Shown in pieces: positions 1 through 6,698 of a stretch of DNA of 9,894 nt. Under the pieces are notes generated by a model. The model did not search any database and was not told where the DNA came from. It saw nothing but the letters and a program-made list of their open reading frames with translations. The DNA comes from Flavobacterium psychrophilum (GTDB taxonomy: Bacteria; Bacteroidota; Bacteroidia; Flavobacteriales; Flavobacteriaceae). Position 1 is the stretch's first letter. Each line of letters opens with the position of its first letter. The DNA lies in NCBI GenBank assembly GCA_003243255.1, contig QFQM01000164.1:1-9894 (forward strand), read 5' to 3'. A program made the position numbers and the translations under genes.

Positions 1-17
1 ACCATAAGGCTATTTAA

Positions 18-611
18 AGCAAAATCTGCTCTCGCCCTTCTTCACTTAGATTATATTATACAAACATAGGAGAAGCAAATGAAATCCTGACTTCACAAAT
101 AGGCATCACCCTAGAGCAAGCCGACAATGTATCACCTTCCGGACTTTTGAGCATAGCCATTGCAGGCGCAATGAAATGCCCTCCCACTAAAATGAAATTT
201 TTTGAAGGCGAATTTGTAACTATGGCTCAGGCACAAAACAAAACCATAGACGGACTTGAGACCATAGAAAGCCAAAGTAGTGTTATGGAAAAATCATATA
301 GCCTTTCGGATGTATTCAATCAGATAAAATTAAAATCGGAGTATGCACAAATAATGGATGACATGGCGCGCTTTCACAAGGAAGAAAACCTACCGGAGCT
401 TTACAAAACAGTAAGAGACAGGCGTTTTATGAATACCACAGCCGAAAACCTGATGCTAACGGAAAGAAATAAAGCATGGGTTAAAAAAATTCCTGCCATT
501 GTAAAAAAGGAAAGTACTTTCTTTGCGGTAGGCGCAGGACATTTATACGGCAAAGACGGAGTAATTGAATTACTGAAACAACAGGGTTATAAAGTAACTC
601 CCGTAAAATAA
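18..611 (+). CDS. TraB/GumN-family protein, C-terminal part only (5' end missing or disrupted)
   Basis: The reading frame is open from base 18 (after TAA at 15-17) to TAA at 609-611. The first usable start inside it is TTG at 147, giving 154 residues. The sequence resembles the C-terminal half of TraB/GumN proteins: a GLETIESQ motif, then near the end GAGHLYGKDGV followed by a hydrophobic/Gly segment and Pro-Val-Lys, the family's usual ending. Full-length members are about 280-300 residues and carry a GTIH-type motif near the N-terminus, which is absent here. Family likeness seems to extend upstream of the TTG, back to about base 75-100, so the true gene probably began further upstream and is cut by the TAA, by a frameshift, or by an assembly junction near the window edge. 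TraB/GumN proteins of bacteria are of uncertain function, often exported, with proposed metalloprotease-like or haem/pheromone-related roles. It lies 26 bases before the sigma factor gene on the same strand. Confidence 0.7.
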   Translation, partial: SKICSRPSSLRLYYTNIGEANEILTSQIGITLEQADNVSPSGLLSIAIAGAMKCPPTKMKFFEGEFVTMAQAQNKTIDGLETIESQSSVMEKSYSLSDVFNQIKLKSEYAQIMDDMARFHKEENLPELYKTVRDRRFMNTTAENLMLTERNKAWVKKIPAIVKKESTFFAVGAGHLYGKDGVIELLKQQGYKVTPVK

Positions 612-637
612 TTGCAAACCAACCAAAACCAATAGAT

Positions 638-1141
638 TTGAAAACCAACGAAAAGGAATTCTTAGCGCTGATCGAAAAGCACAAGGGGCTGATCCATAAG
701 GTTTCCAGAATGTATATGGACGAACCCGAAGACAGGGAAGACCTGTTTCAGGAAATCGTATTGCAGCTCTGGAAATCCTATGGCACCTTTAGGGGAGAGA
801 GCCAGGTCTCTACCTGGATGTATCGGGTGGCTGTAAACAGTGCCCTCACCTTTTTCAAGAAAGAAAAAAGAAAGCCTGACAACGCAAGGATGCATCCGGA
901 GATGGATGTAAAAGACGACATCGATGATATGCACCGCGAAACACAACTGGACTATTTTTATAAAGCCGTACAACTGCTCAATCCGGTAGAAAAGGCATTG
1001 ATATTTCTTTTCCTCGAAGGGCAGTCACACAAAGAGATTGGCCAGAATCTGGGTATTACCGAAGTAAATGCCCGCGTAAAACTTAACCGAACTAAAGACA
1101 AACTACAGGAAATCATTAAACAACAGGGTTATGAATTTTAA
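638..1141 (+). CDS. RNA polymerase sigma-70 family factor, ECF (group 4) type
   Basis: A 167-residue sigma factor with the two-domain ECF layout. Region 2 spans about residues 8-77 and contains DREDLFQEIVLQLW (32-45), then TFRGESQVSTWMYRVAVN (50-67), the usual core-binding and -10 recognition block. Region 4 spans about residues 110-161, with SHKEIGQNLGITEVNARVKLNR (130-151) as its helix-turn-helix. The linker of about 30 residues is acidic. The start is taken as TTG at 638, because no in-frame ATG precedes region 2 and the next Met is residue 25. No Shine-Dalgarno sequence is visible, as expected for Bacteroidetes. Its last codons overlap the next gene by 11 bases, which implies translational coupling. 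The stimulus and regulon cannot be read from the sequence. The membrane protein downstream is the obvious candidate regulator. Confidence 0.9.
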   Translation: MKTNEKEFLALIEKHKGLIHKVSRMYMDEPEDREDLFQEIVLQLWKSYGTFRGESQVSTWMYRVAVNSALTFFKKEKRKPDNARMHPEMDVKDDIDDMHRETQLDYFYKAVQLLNPVEKALIFLFLEGQSHKEIGQNLGITEVNARVKLNRTKDKLQEIIKQQGYEF

Positions 1142-1745
1142 CGAACTGCAACAACAATGGAATAACGAACCTACAGACAAGGTCAAAATTCCAAACACTA
1201 TAGACAAACTAAAAGAAGCGCAAACCCCGATTGACCAAGTGCGTAAAAAAATGAAAGCCGACTTTTTTATGCAGGCCATTATGCTGGTGGCAATAGCTTT
1301 CGCTCCGATAATCTTCGATTTTCCGGATAAACTTACTACCCTATTCATTCCATTTTATGCTATGGCGATAGGGTTTATGGCTTACTACTTTTACAAATTC
1401 TTTGTATTTTACAGAAAATCGTATGACCTTACCTTTGACAGCCGAAAAAACCTGCTTTGGTTTTTCTACGAGCTGAAACTTAATATAGAACTGTACAAAG
1501 CACTTACGTACATTCTGTTCTTTCTGGGATTTTCGTTTGGGGTACTGGCAGGAACAGTAACAAAAAATGAGAATGCTATAGCAAACTTCCTTGATAAAAA
1601 AGAAGCAGGCTTACCCATAGTCATTGCCCTGATTGCAGGACTGATTATTTTTTCATTATTCATGGCCGAATTTATACCCAGATGGTATTACGGCAAACAC
1701 CTAAAACAGGTAAAAACAGTATTAGACCAATTGGATGAAGAGTAA
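1131..1745 (+). CDS. four-helix membrane protein, possible regulator of the upstream sigma factor
   Basis: A 204-residue protein starting at an ATG that lies inside the end of the sigma gene. Residues 1-44 are a charged cytoplasmic-looking segment beginning MNFNELQQQWN. Four hydrophobic segments follow at about 45-62, 68-93, 125-143 and 161-182, and the charged tail ends DQLDEE. The LQxxWN opening and the position directly behind an ECF sigma gene recall small membrane partners of flavobacterial ECF sigma factors. No classical anti-sigma zinc-binding motif (HxxxCxxC) is present. A role in holding the sigma factor at the membrane is therefore inferred from gene order and topology alone. It ends 32 bases before a strong terminator hairpin. 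Confidence 0.8.
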   Translation: MNFNELQQQWNNEPTDKVKIPNTIDKLKEAQTPIDQVRKKMKADFFMQAIMLVAIAFAPIIFDFPDKLTTLFIPFYAMAIGFMAYYFYKFFVFYRKSYDLTFDSRKNLLWFFYELKLNIELYKALTYILFFLGFSFGVLAGTVTKNENAIANFLDKKEAGLPIVIALIAGLIIFSLFMAEFIPRWYYGKHLKQVKTVLDQLDEE

Positions 1746-1777
1746 TTGGTTGCCGGCAGCTACACAACACGAACTAA

Positions 1778-1814
1778 AAAGGGAGATTGTAAAACACAAT
1801 CTCCCTTTACTATT
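1778..1814. terminator. bidirectional terminator between the sigma operon and dusB
   Basis: A perfect 13-bp stem, AAAGGGAGATTGT (1778-1790) pairing with ACAATCTCCCTTT (1796-1808), with a 5-base loop. On the + strand the tail is ACTATTTTA. On the - strand the hairpin runs directly into TTTTT followed by AG. It sits between two converging genes and suits both. Confidence 0.85.
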
Positions 1815-1834
1815 TTATCTGACAACCGTCACAA

Positions 1835-2821
1835 CTAAACTACCGATCCAAATACATCCAGCACCTCATCCAGAACTGCATACACATCGGCAGCAGCATC
1901 ATGAGTTACCATTTTTTGGCGATACTCCTTAAAGTTTGGAATACCTTTAAAATAGTTCGTATAGTGGCGGCGTGTTTCGAACACTCCTACCCTTTCGCCT
2001 TTCCATTCAATGGCCCACATTAAGTGGTTACGGGCAGCTTCAACACGGTCCTCCAATGTTGGCATAGGCAAATGCTCACCTGTATTGAAGAAATGTTTTA
2101 TCTCGTTGAATATCCACGGATACCCGATTGCTGCACGACCAATCATGATACCATCGATGCCATATTCATTTTTATACTTCAGTGCTTTTTCAGGACTGTC
2201 AATATCACCATTTCCAAAAATTGGGATATTGATACGCTGATTGTTCTTTACACGGGCAATATGCGACCAGTCGGCTTCACCTTTATACATCTGAGCACGG
2301 GTACGCCCATGAATAGTAAGTGCCTTGATACCCACATCCTGAAGTCGCTCAGCAACCTCATCAATATTTATCGAATCCTCGTCCCAGCCCAAACGGGTTT
2401 TTACCGTAACCGGAAGTGATGTACTGTTCACCACTGCTTTGGTAAGACGCACCATCAGGTCGATATCTTTAAGTACACCGGCACCGGCACCTTTGCATAC
2501 CACTTTTTTAACCGGGCAGCCAAAGTTGATATCCACCAGGTCAGGACTAACAGCCTCAACAATTTTTGCCGAAAGTGCCATAGCCTCTTCGTCTCCACCA
2601 AATATCTGTATCCCCACAGGGCGTTCATAATCAAAAATATCCAGCTTCTGGCGGCTCTTCATCGCATCGCGTATCAATCCCTCAGAGGAAATGAACTCAC
2701 TATACATTAAGTCAGCACCGTGTGTTTTGCATAACCTGCGAAAAGGCGGATCGCTCACGTCCTCCATAGGGGCCAGTAACAGCGGGAATTCCGGCAGTTC
2801 TATATTGCCAATCTTTACCAT
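1835..2821 (-). CDS. dusB: tRNA-dihydrouridine synthase, DusB type
   Basis: A flavin-dependent enzyme that reduces uridine to dihydrouridine in the D-loop of tRNAs, using FMN and NADPH. Counting from the Met at 2821 (328 residues), visible family motifs are APMEDVSDPPFR (17-28, FMN-binding strand of the TIM barrel), ISSEGL, NFGCPVKKV (99-107, with Cys102 as the expected catalytic acid, equivalent to Cys100 of E. coli DusB), TVKTRLGWD (139-147), HGRTR (171-175), GNGDI (203-207) and GIMIGRAAIG (224-233). The frame is open back to 2878, but the extra codons overlap a good promoter whose start point would fall near 2833. Translation should therefore begin at 2821 (MVKIGNIELPEF) or 2830 (three residues longer). 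The first choice leaves a leader of only about 12 bases. The gene is single, converges on the sigma operon and shares its terminator. Confidence 0.95.
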   Translation of the reverse strand: MVKIGNIELPEFPLLLAPMEDVSDPPFRRLCKTHGADLMYSEFISSEGLIRDAMKSRQKLDIFDYERPVGIQIFGGDEEAMALSAKIVEAVSPDLVDINFGCPVKKVVCKGAGAGVLKDIDLMVRLTKAVVNSTSLPVTVKTRLGWDEDSINIDEVAERLQDVGIKALTIHGRTRAQMYKGEADWSHIARVKNNQRINIPIFGNGDIDSPEKALKYKNEYGIDGIMIGRAAIGYPWIFNEIKHFFNTGEHLPMPTLEDRVEAARNHLMWAIEWKGERVGVFETRRHYTNYFKGIPNFKEYRQKMVTHDAAADVYAVLDEVLDVFGSVV

Positions 2822-2836
2822 CTTCTTCATTTTGTG

Positions 2837-2868
2837 CAAAATTACAACATTTATATGACTTCTTTCAA
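2837..2868 (-). promoter_or_regulatory. dusB promoter (Bacteroidetes type)
   Basis: On the - strand a -33 TTG (complement of 2866-2868, within TTTTG) is followed after 21 bases by TAATTTTG (complement of 2837-2844), an exact match to TAnnTTTG. The box ends only 6 bases before the upstream ATG candidate and 15 before the preferred one, so the mRNA leader is very short or absent. This decides against the longest open frame. Confidence 0.7.
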
Positions 2869-2907
2869 AACCATTCAAATGGTATTTGCGTATATAAGAA
2901 CATAAGA

Positions 2908-3006
2908 ATGAACTACTTGCTCAAAAGGATTAATGAAAAAGAAGAAAGAGCAGTAACTGATAAAAGCCTAAGTAATCGCCAAAGCCCCCAATTGGCAGAT
3001 AAATAA
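2908..3006 (+). CDS. possible small protein of 32 residues (uncertain)
   Basis: ATG at 2908 opens 32 codons to TAA at 3004-3006. The peptide starts MNYLLKRINEKEERAV and is hydrophilic, rich in Lys, Glu and Arg after a short hydrophobic start. A strong intrinsic terminator begins 30 bases after the stop, so something on this strand ends here. No TAnnTTTG box is seen upstream, only the weaker TGGTATTTG near 2880. The 3' end of the frame contains a hairpin (GCCAA 2978-2982, TTGGC 2992-2996) with a C-rich loop, so the unit may equally be a non-coding RNA. It is divergent from dusB. No family is recognised. Confidence 0.3.
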   Translation: MNYLLKRINEKEERAVTDKSLSNRQSPQLADK

Positions 3007-3036
3007 AGTATTAGACCACTACTTACTGCTTATTGC

Positions 3037-3064
3037 GGCACATACCCCCGGTATGTGCCTTTTT
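3037..3064 (+). terminator. intrinsic terminator 1 upstream of lepA
   Basis: A perfect 10-bp stem, GGCACATACC (3037-3046) with GGTATGTGCC (3050-3059), a CCC loop and TTTTT directly after. It points to the + strand only, since the - strand side lacks a T run. It would end a short transcript covering 2908-3006. Confidence 0.85.
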
Positions 3065-3148
3065 ATTACTATAAACCACTATAAGATTCTTATATGCAGG
3101 CATAGAATATTAATATAACAATTCTCATTATCAATGGTTTAACCGCCG

Positions 3149-3156
3149 TACATTTG
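3149..3156 (+). promoter_or_regulatory. candidate -7 box for a small transcript
   Basis: TACATTTG matches TAnnTTTG exactly. No TTG is present 17-23 bases upstream, so this is half a promoter. It gains weight because a strong terminator follows about 100 bases downstream with no sizeable gene between. Confidence 0.35.
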
Positions 3157-3159
3157 TAG

Positions 3160-3285
3160 TGTTAAGATTGATTATTGCATTTGCCTGCCAATAGAACAGG
3201 GCAGTATTTAAATGATAATAATAATTTTTAGATTGGTTGATTGGTTATGATTAGTGCATGGAGAAATATCTTCATGCACTTTTTG
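3160..3285 (+). ncRNA. candidate small RNA, about 125 nt
   Basis: The span lies between the TACATTTG box at 3149-3156 and a 12-bp terminator hairpin ending at 3280 with its T run. It has a small internal hairpin (CTGCC 3185-3189 with GGCAG 3200-3204) and a tandem GATTGGTT just before the terminator. The only frame with ATG is 12 codons long (3212-3250). No known RNA family is recognised. The limits are guesses from the promoter and terminator signals. Confidence 0.35.
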
Positions 3286-3289
3286 TTTA
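3253..3289 (+). terminator. intrinsic terminator 2 upstream of lepA
   Basis: A 12-bp stem, AGTGCATGGAGA (3253-3264) with TCTTCATGCACT (3269-3280), containing one G-T wobble and an AATA loop, followed by TTTTTGTTT. The reverse strand has no T run after the hairpin, so it works for the + strand. Confidence 0.85.
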
Positions 3290-3550
3290 TAAGCCAGTTT
3301 TTGCACTTGAATTCGTAATCACTAAAATCACATCCTTTTTACCGTTCAACCGATAAATACGCGTTTTATCGAAACGAATGTAATCCTTTTCCGAATCAGA
3401 AATAGTCTACAAACAACACATTTTCAGTATTTTACTACACAAAATCACACAACTATAACGTTTTAGTTAGCGTATTTCAAAATTTAAAAAAAATAACATT
3501 GAAACGTGTTTTTGTATTATTTTTTGTCGTTGATTTGCATCGTAGTTTTA
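3290..3550. other. gene-free AT-rich stretch with a possible decayed coding fragment
   Basis: No gene with a start codon is seen. On the - strand a 39-codon open stretch (3287-3406, TAG just upstream, TAA at 3287-3289) reads like protein, including EKDYIRFDKTRIYRLNG, and may be the remnant 3' end of a lost gene. The + strand around 3496-3530 has TTG followed by a T-rich near-match to the -7 box (TATTTTTTG, one base too long), a weak candidate promoter for the downstream hairpin region. Confidence 0.25.
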
Positions 3551-3687
3551 AAGAATTATTTAAACGATCAGCTTCTGAATTCCCCCCAATCAGAAACCTG
3601 AATTTCGATATAACTTATTCGGTAAATTACCATTACTTAAAAGTATAAAACAGCATACGGAAGCCCCCAACCGAATGCTGTTTTTTT
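3550..3687 (+). ncRNA. candidate small RNA with C-rich hairpin loops
   Basis: There is no ATG-initiated frame of note, but the stretch ends in a very strong terminator and contains a second hairpin: TTCTGA (3573-3578) pairs with TCAGAA (3589-3594), extended by TT/AA past a bulged A, with a loop of six C. The terminator's own loop is AAGCCCCCAA. Two unpaired C runs in one short RNA are typical of regulatory RNAs that pair with targets. The 5' end is unknown because no good promoter was found. It could instead be the 3' end of a longer leader. No known family is recognised. Confidence 0.3.
3647..3687 (+). terminator. intrinsic terminator 3 upstream of lepA
   Basis: AAAACAGCAT (3647-3656) pairs with ATGCTGTTTT (3675-3684). 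After an A/A mismatch, CGG (3658-3660) pairs with CCG (3671-3673). The loop is AAGCCCCCAA and the hairpin is followed by seven T. It lies only 16 bases before the lepA -33 box, so it insulates lepA from upstream transcription. Confidence 0.9.
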
Positions 3688-3702
3688 ATTTAACCCCATC
3701 CG

Positions 3703-3733
3703 TTTGCAACTCGCTAAGTTTAAACTATATTTG
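3703..3733 (+). promoter_or_regulatory. lepA promoter (Bacteroidetes type)
   Basis: TTTG (3703-3706), 19 bases, then TATATTTG (3726-3733): an exact match in both boxes and spacing to the Bacteroidetes housekeeping promoter. Transcription would start near 3738, giving a leader of about 100 bases. A second box, TAAATTTG (3739-3746), could serve a start 13 bases further on. Confidence 0.8.
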
Positions 3734-3760
3734 CCGATTAAATTTGCTACCTTTACGGGT

Positions 3761-3820
3761 AATATGCGTGAGGGATAGGTGCAGGCTACCGTGTAGCGGC
3801 CCCGAAGGGACACGCCCTAA
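3761..3820 (+). other. structured leader of lepA
   Basis: This part of the 5' untranslated region is GC-richer than its surroundings and folds in competing ways. GCTAC (3785-3789) pairs with GTAGC (3793-3797). CCC (3800-3802) pairs with GGG (3807-3809) around a CGAA loop. GCGTG (3766-3770) can close the whole by pairing with CACGC (3811-3815), which competes with CGTGT (3790-3794) pairing with ACACG (3810-3814). The opening GCGTGAGGGATAG looks, from memory, like a motif recurring before flavobacterial genes; this was not checked. Confidence 0.45.
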
Positions 3821-3841
3821 CAAAATTGATAACAGACGAAG

Positions 3842-5638
3842 ATGAAGCATATTAGGAATTTTTGCATTATTGCCCACATTGACCACGGTAAGAGTACCCT
3901 GGCTGACAGGCTTCTTGATGCTACGCAAACAGTAACCAAACGTGAACAGCAGGCACAGCTGCTTGACAACATGGACCTTGAAAGAGAAAGAGGTATCACG
4001 ATCAAGAGCCACGCCATACAGATGGAGTACACTTACAAAGGCGAGGAATATATCCTGAACCTTATCGATACTCCGGGACACGTAGATTTCTCGTATGAGG
4101 TATCGCGTTCTATCGCTGCCTGCGAAGGTGCCCTTCTAATTGTTGATGCTGCACAAAGTATTCAGGCGCAAACAATCTCTAACCTTTACCTAGCTTTAGA
4201 AAACGACCTGGAAATTATTCCGGTACTAAATAAAATTGACCTTCCGAGTGCTAATCCAGAAGAGGTAAGCGATGATATCGTAGACCTTTTAGGATGTAAA
4301 CTGGAAGACATTATCCCTGCTTCGGGTAAGACCGGACTTGGGGTAGAAGATATACTTGCTGCTATCATTGAGCGCATTCCTCCACCAAAAGGAGATCCTA
4401 ATGAGCCGCTTCAGGCATTGATATTTGACTCGGTATACAACCCTTTCCGCGGAATTGAGGTTATATTCAGGGTTATCAACGGTACCATCAACAAAGGCCA
4501 GAAAATTAAATTCATGGCTACAGGCAACGAATATTTTGCCGATGAGATCGGTACGTTAAAGCTGAATCAGGTTCCGAAACAGGTTGTAAGCGCAGGTGAT
4601 GTAGGTTACCTTATCTCGGGTATTAAAGAAGCCAAAGAGGTAAAAGTAGGTGATACGCTTACCGATGCCAAAAACCCTACCCAAAACATGGTAAGTGGTT
4701 TCGAAGATGTAAAACCAATGGTATTTGCCGGTATCTATCCGGTAGACACTGAGGATTACGAAGAGCTTCGTAACTCTATGGAGAAACTGCAGCTTAATGA
4801 TGCCTCTCTTGTATTTGCAGCAGAAAGCTCGGCAGCACTTGGTTTTGGTTTCCGATGCGGATTCTTAGGAATGCTGCACATGGAAATTATTCAGGAGCGT
4901 TTAGAGCGTGAGTTTGATATGACGGTAATTACTACGGTTCCCAACGTATCGTACCTTGCGTACACTAAAAAAGACCCTGAAAGACCGATTATCGTTAACA
5001 ACCCTAGCGACCTTCCGGAGCCATCAAAACTGAGCCACGTAGAAGAACCTTATATTAAAGCAACCATCATTACCAAAGCCGACTTCGTAGGTAACGTAAT
5101 GAGCCTTTGTATTGAGAAACGCGGACTGATCACGAATCAGACCTACCTTACTACAGAGCGTGTTGAGCTTAACTTTGATATGCCGCTTGCCGAGATCGTA
5201 TTCGATTTCTACGACAGGCTTAAAACCGTATCTAAAGGTTATGCATCGTTTGACTACTCTCCTATCGGGATGCGTACGTCAAAACTTGTACGCCTTGACG
5301 TACTGCTGAACGGTCAGCCTGTAGATGCACTTTCGGCACTTATCCACGAGGATAACGCTTACAACATCGGTAAAAAGATGTGTGAGAAACTGAAAGAACT
5401 TATCCCGCGCCAGCAGTTTGATATTCCTATCCAGGCTGCGATTGGGGTAAAAGTAATTTCGCGTGAAACCGTTAAGGCATTACGTAAAGACGTTACCGCA
5501 AAATGTTATGGTGGTGATATCTCCCGTAAACGTAAACTTCTTGAAAAACAGAAGAAGGGTAAAAAACGTATGCGTCAGGTAGGTAACGTAGAGATCCCGC
5601 AGGAAGCATTTATGGCGGTATTGAAACTGAATGATTAA
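3842..5638 (+). CDS. lepA: elongation factor 4 (LepA), ribosome-associated GTPase
   Basis: A 598-residue translational GTPase of full family length. It binds ribosomes, can promote back-translocation in vitro and affects translation or ribosome assembly under stress. GTP-binding motifs are all present: AHIDHGKST (11-19), RERGITI (48-54), DTPGH (76-80), NKID (130-133) and SGKTG (161-165). The EF-G-like domain includes [11 protein letters not shown] and VPNVSY. The LepA-specific C-terminal domain closes with [19 protein letters not shown] and a Lys/Arg-rich stretch, then [12 protein letters not shown], the canonical ending. ATG at 3842 gives the standard N-terminus. The gene is single: its own promoter lies upstream and a hairpin terminator begins 40 bases after the stop. 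In many bacteria lepA is next to lepB (signal peptidase), which is absent here. Confidence 0.98.
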   Translation: MKHIRNFCIIAHIDHGKSTLADRLLDATQTVTKREQQAQLLDNMDLERERGITIKSHAIQMEYTYKGEEYILNLIDTPGHVDFSYEVSRSIAACEGALLIVDAAQSIQAQTISNLYLALENDLEIIPVLNKIDLPSANPEEVSDDIVDLLGCKLEDIIPASGKTGLGVEDILAAIIERIPPPKGDPNEPLQALIFDSVYNPFRGIEVIFRVINGTINKGQKIKFMATGNEYFADEIGTLKLNQVPKQVVSAGDVGYLISGIKEAKEVKVGDTLTDAKNPTQNMVSGFEDVKPMVFAGIYPVDTEDYEELRNSMEKLQLNDASLVFAAESSAALGFGFRCGFLGMLHMEIIQERLEREFDMTVITTVPNVSYLAYTKKDPERPIIVNNPSDLPEPSKLSHVEEPYIKATIITKADFVGNVMSLCIEKRGLITNQTYLTTERVELNFDMPLAEIVFDFYDRLKTVSKGYASFDYSPIGMRTSKLVRLDVLLNGQPVDALSALIHEDNAYNIGKKMCEKLKELIPRQQFDIPIQAAIGVKVISRETVKALRKDVTAKCYGGDISRKRKLLEKQKKGKKRMRQVGNVEIPQEAFMAVLKLND

Positions 5639-5677
5639 ATTCTATTTTGAATTTTAAATTATAAATTTTGAATGAAG

Positions 5678-5704
5678 ACCCGGTGCGTTTGTGCCGGGTT
5701 TTTT
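5678..5704 (+). terminator. lepA terminator
   Basis: ACCCGGTGC (5678-5686) pairs with GTGCCGGGT (5691-5699), including two G-T wobbles and a GTTT loop, followed by TTTTTT. The hairpin starts 8 bases after the stop of the converging gene, but the T run favours the lepA direction. Just before it lies a repeated TTTTGAAT (5646-5653 and 5666-5673). Confidence 0.85.
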
Positions 5705-5706
5705 GT

Positions 5707-6567
5707 TTAAGTTGCTTTTAGCTGTCTGATTCTTTCTAATTCATCATTTACTTTTCGAATTACTTCATTCAAATCATCACTACTTTCATAATTTTTAAAT
5801 TCTTCTAAAATATCTTCGATACAACTGAATGGAGTGTGATTATCTATATATGCATTAATATCATCAATCTTATTATCTTGAATTTTTAATAACATTTTAT
5901 GTAAATTATTAAGACCTGCTGATGCAGCCCCAACGTTGTTATGACGAATTTTATAATATGAACTTGCTGCGTACATTGCTGAACAGAATTCATATTCATC
6001 TTTATCTTCAAAAAGAATACCTATTGTTGCATGCAAATTGGCGGTCAACACTTCCGTCATTTGTGTATATTCTTCTTTTATATTTTTAGTTGTTTCAATA
6101 AATATATTATTTAATGCTGATAATTCTTGATTATTAGAGTTTGACAGTTCTTCAATTTTTTCATCAAATATATTATTCAACTTAAGAATTTCATTTTGAT
6201 TTTCATTTTGTAATAGCAAAAGTTTGTTAGCAAATCTAGCATCCAACTCATTAAAAATTCTATTCTCAGAATTTTTAAAATTCCGTTGTTGCATCCATTG
6301 AATTATTAAAGGAACTGCAACTGCTAATATCCCTAGCAATACTACAAGTTTATTCCATGACGTATCATAAAAATCATTGACTTTAGTAACAATTTCTAAT
6401 TTGTTTTGATTCTCATAACGGTATTGATTCTTCCATAAAGTATCTTTTAATGACTGTACTTCTTTTTTAAGTTCTTTAATTTGTGTATTAATTAAACTAT
6501 CATTGTTGATTGCTTTTGCTTGTATAGTAAACGCAATCAATAGAATTAGCATTAAACATTTTTTCAT
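5707..6567 (-). CDS. unrecognised membrane-anchored coiled-coil protein
   Basis: A 286-residue protein of no family I recognise. Residues 1-19 look like a signal peptide (MKKCLMLILLIAFTIQAKA). Residues 21-60 are Lys/Glu/Gln-rich and probably coiled coil. A hydrophobic segment at 73-91 (KLVVLLGILAVAVPLIIQW) is a transmembrane helix. Residues 95-175 are again coiled-coil-like with many Asn, Glu and Leu, and 176-286 look like an all-helical domain containing FCSAMYAASSYYKIRHNN. The likely topology is a short periplasmic part and a larger cytoplasmic part, if the signal peptide is cleaved. The gene is markedly AT-rich (sampled lines about 22-30% G+C against about 45% in lepA), which suggests recent acquisition. 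No clear TAnnTTTG box precedes it. It converges on lepA and has no same-strand partner. Confidence 0.8.
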   Translation of the reverse strand: MKKCLMLILLIAFTIQAKAINNDSLINTQIKELKKEVQSLKDTLWKNQYRYENQNKLEIVTKVNDFYDTSWNKLVVLLGILAVAVPLIIQWMQQRNFKNSENRIFNELDARFANKLLLLQNENQNEILKLNNIFDEKIEELSNSNNQELSALNNIFIETTKNIKEEYTQMTEVLTANLHATIGILFEDKDEYEFCSAMYAASSYYKIRHNNVGAASAGLNNLHKMLLKIQDNKIDDINAYIDNHTPFSCIEDILEEFKNYESSDDLNEVIRKVNDELERIRQLKAT

Positions 6568-6698
6568 ATTTTCATAAATTGAGATTTGTAAATGTAAATA
6601 ATTTAGGACTAAATATTAAAAAACAACCTTAACTTCCTCAGCTTTATGCTTATTATCATATCGCAACTATACAATAATAACATTTGAGTGAACCGTCC

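Noticed and set aside
1735..1932. 65-codon + strand frame after the membrane protein
   Set aside because: It runs through the terminator hairpin and into the 3' end of dusB, and is His/Pro-rich as an antisense reading would be.
2024..2419. 131-codon open frame on the + strand
   Set aside because: It lies wholly antisense within dusB, whose motifs are unmistakable, and its translation has no protein-family features.
3212..3250. 12-residue hydrophobic peptide starting MIIII, toxin-like
   Set aside because: Too short and AT-driven to support; a chance frame in ATA/ATT-rich sequence is more likely.
3725..4081. 118-codon open frame on the - strand across the lepA start
   Set aside because: It is antisense to the lepA promoter, leader and GTP-binding region and is an accidental frame.
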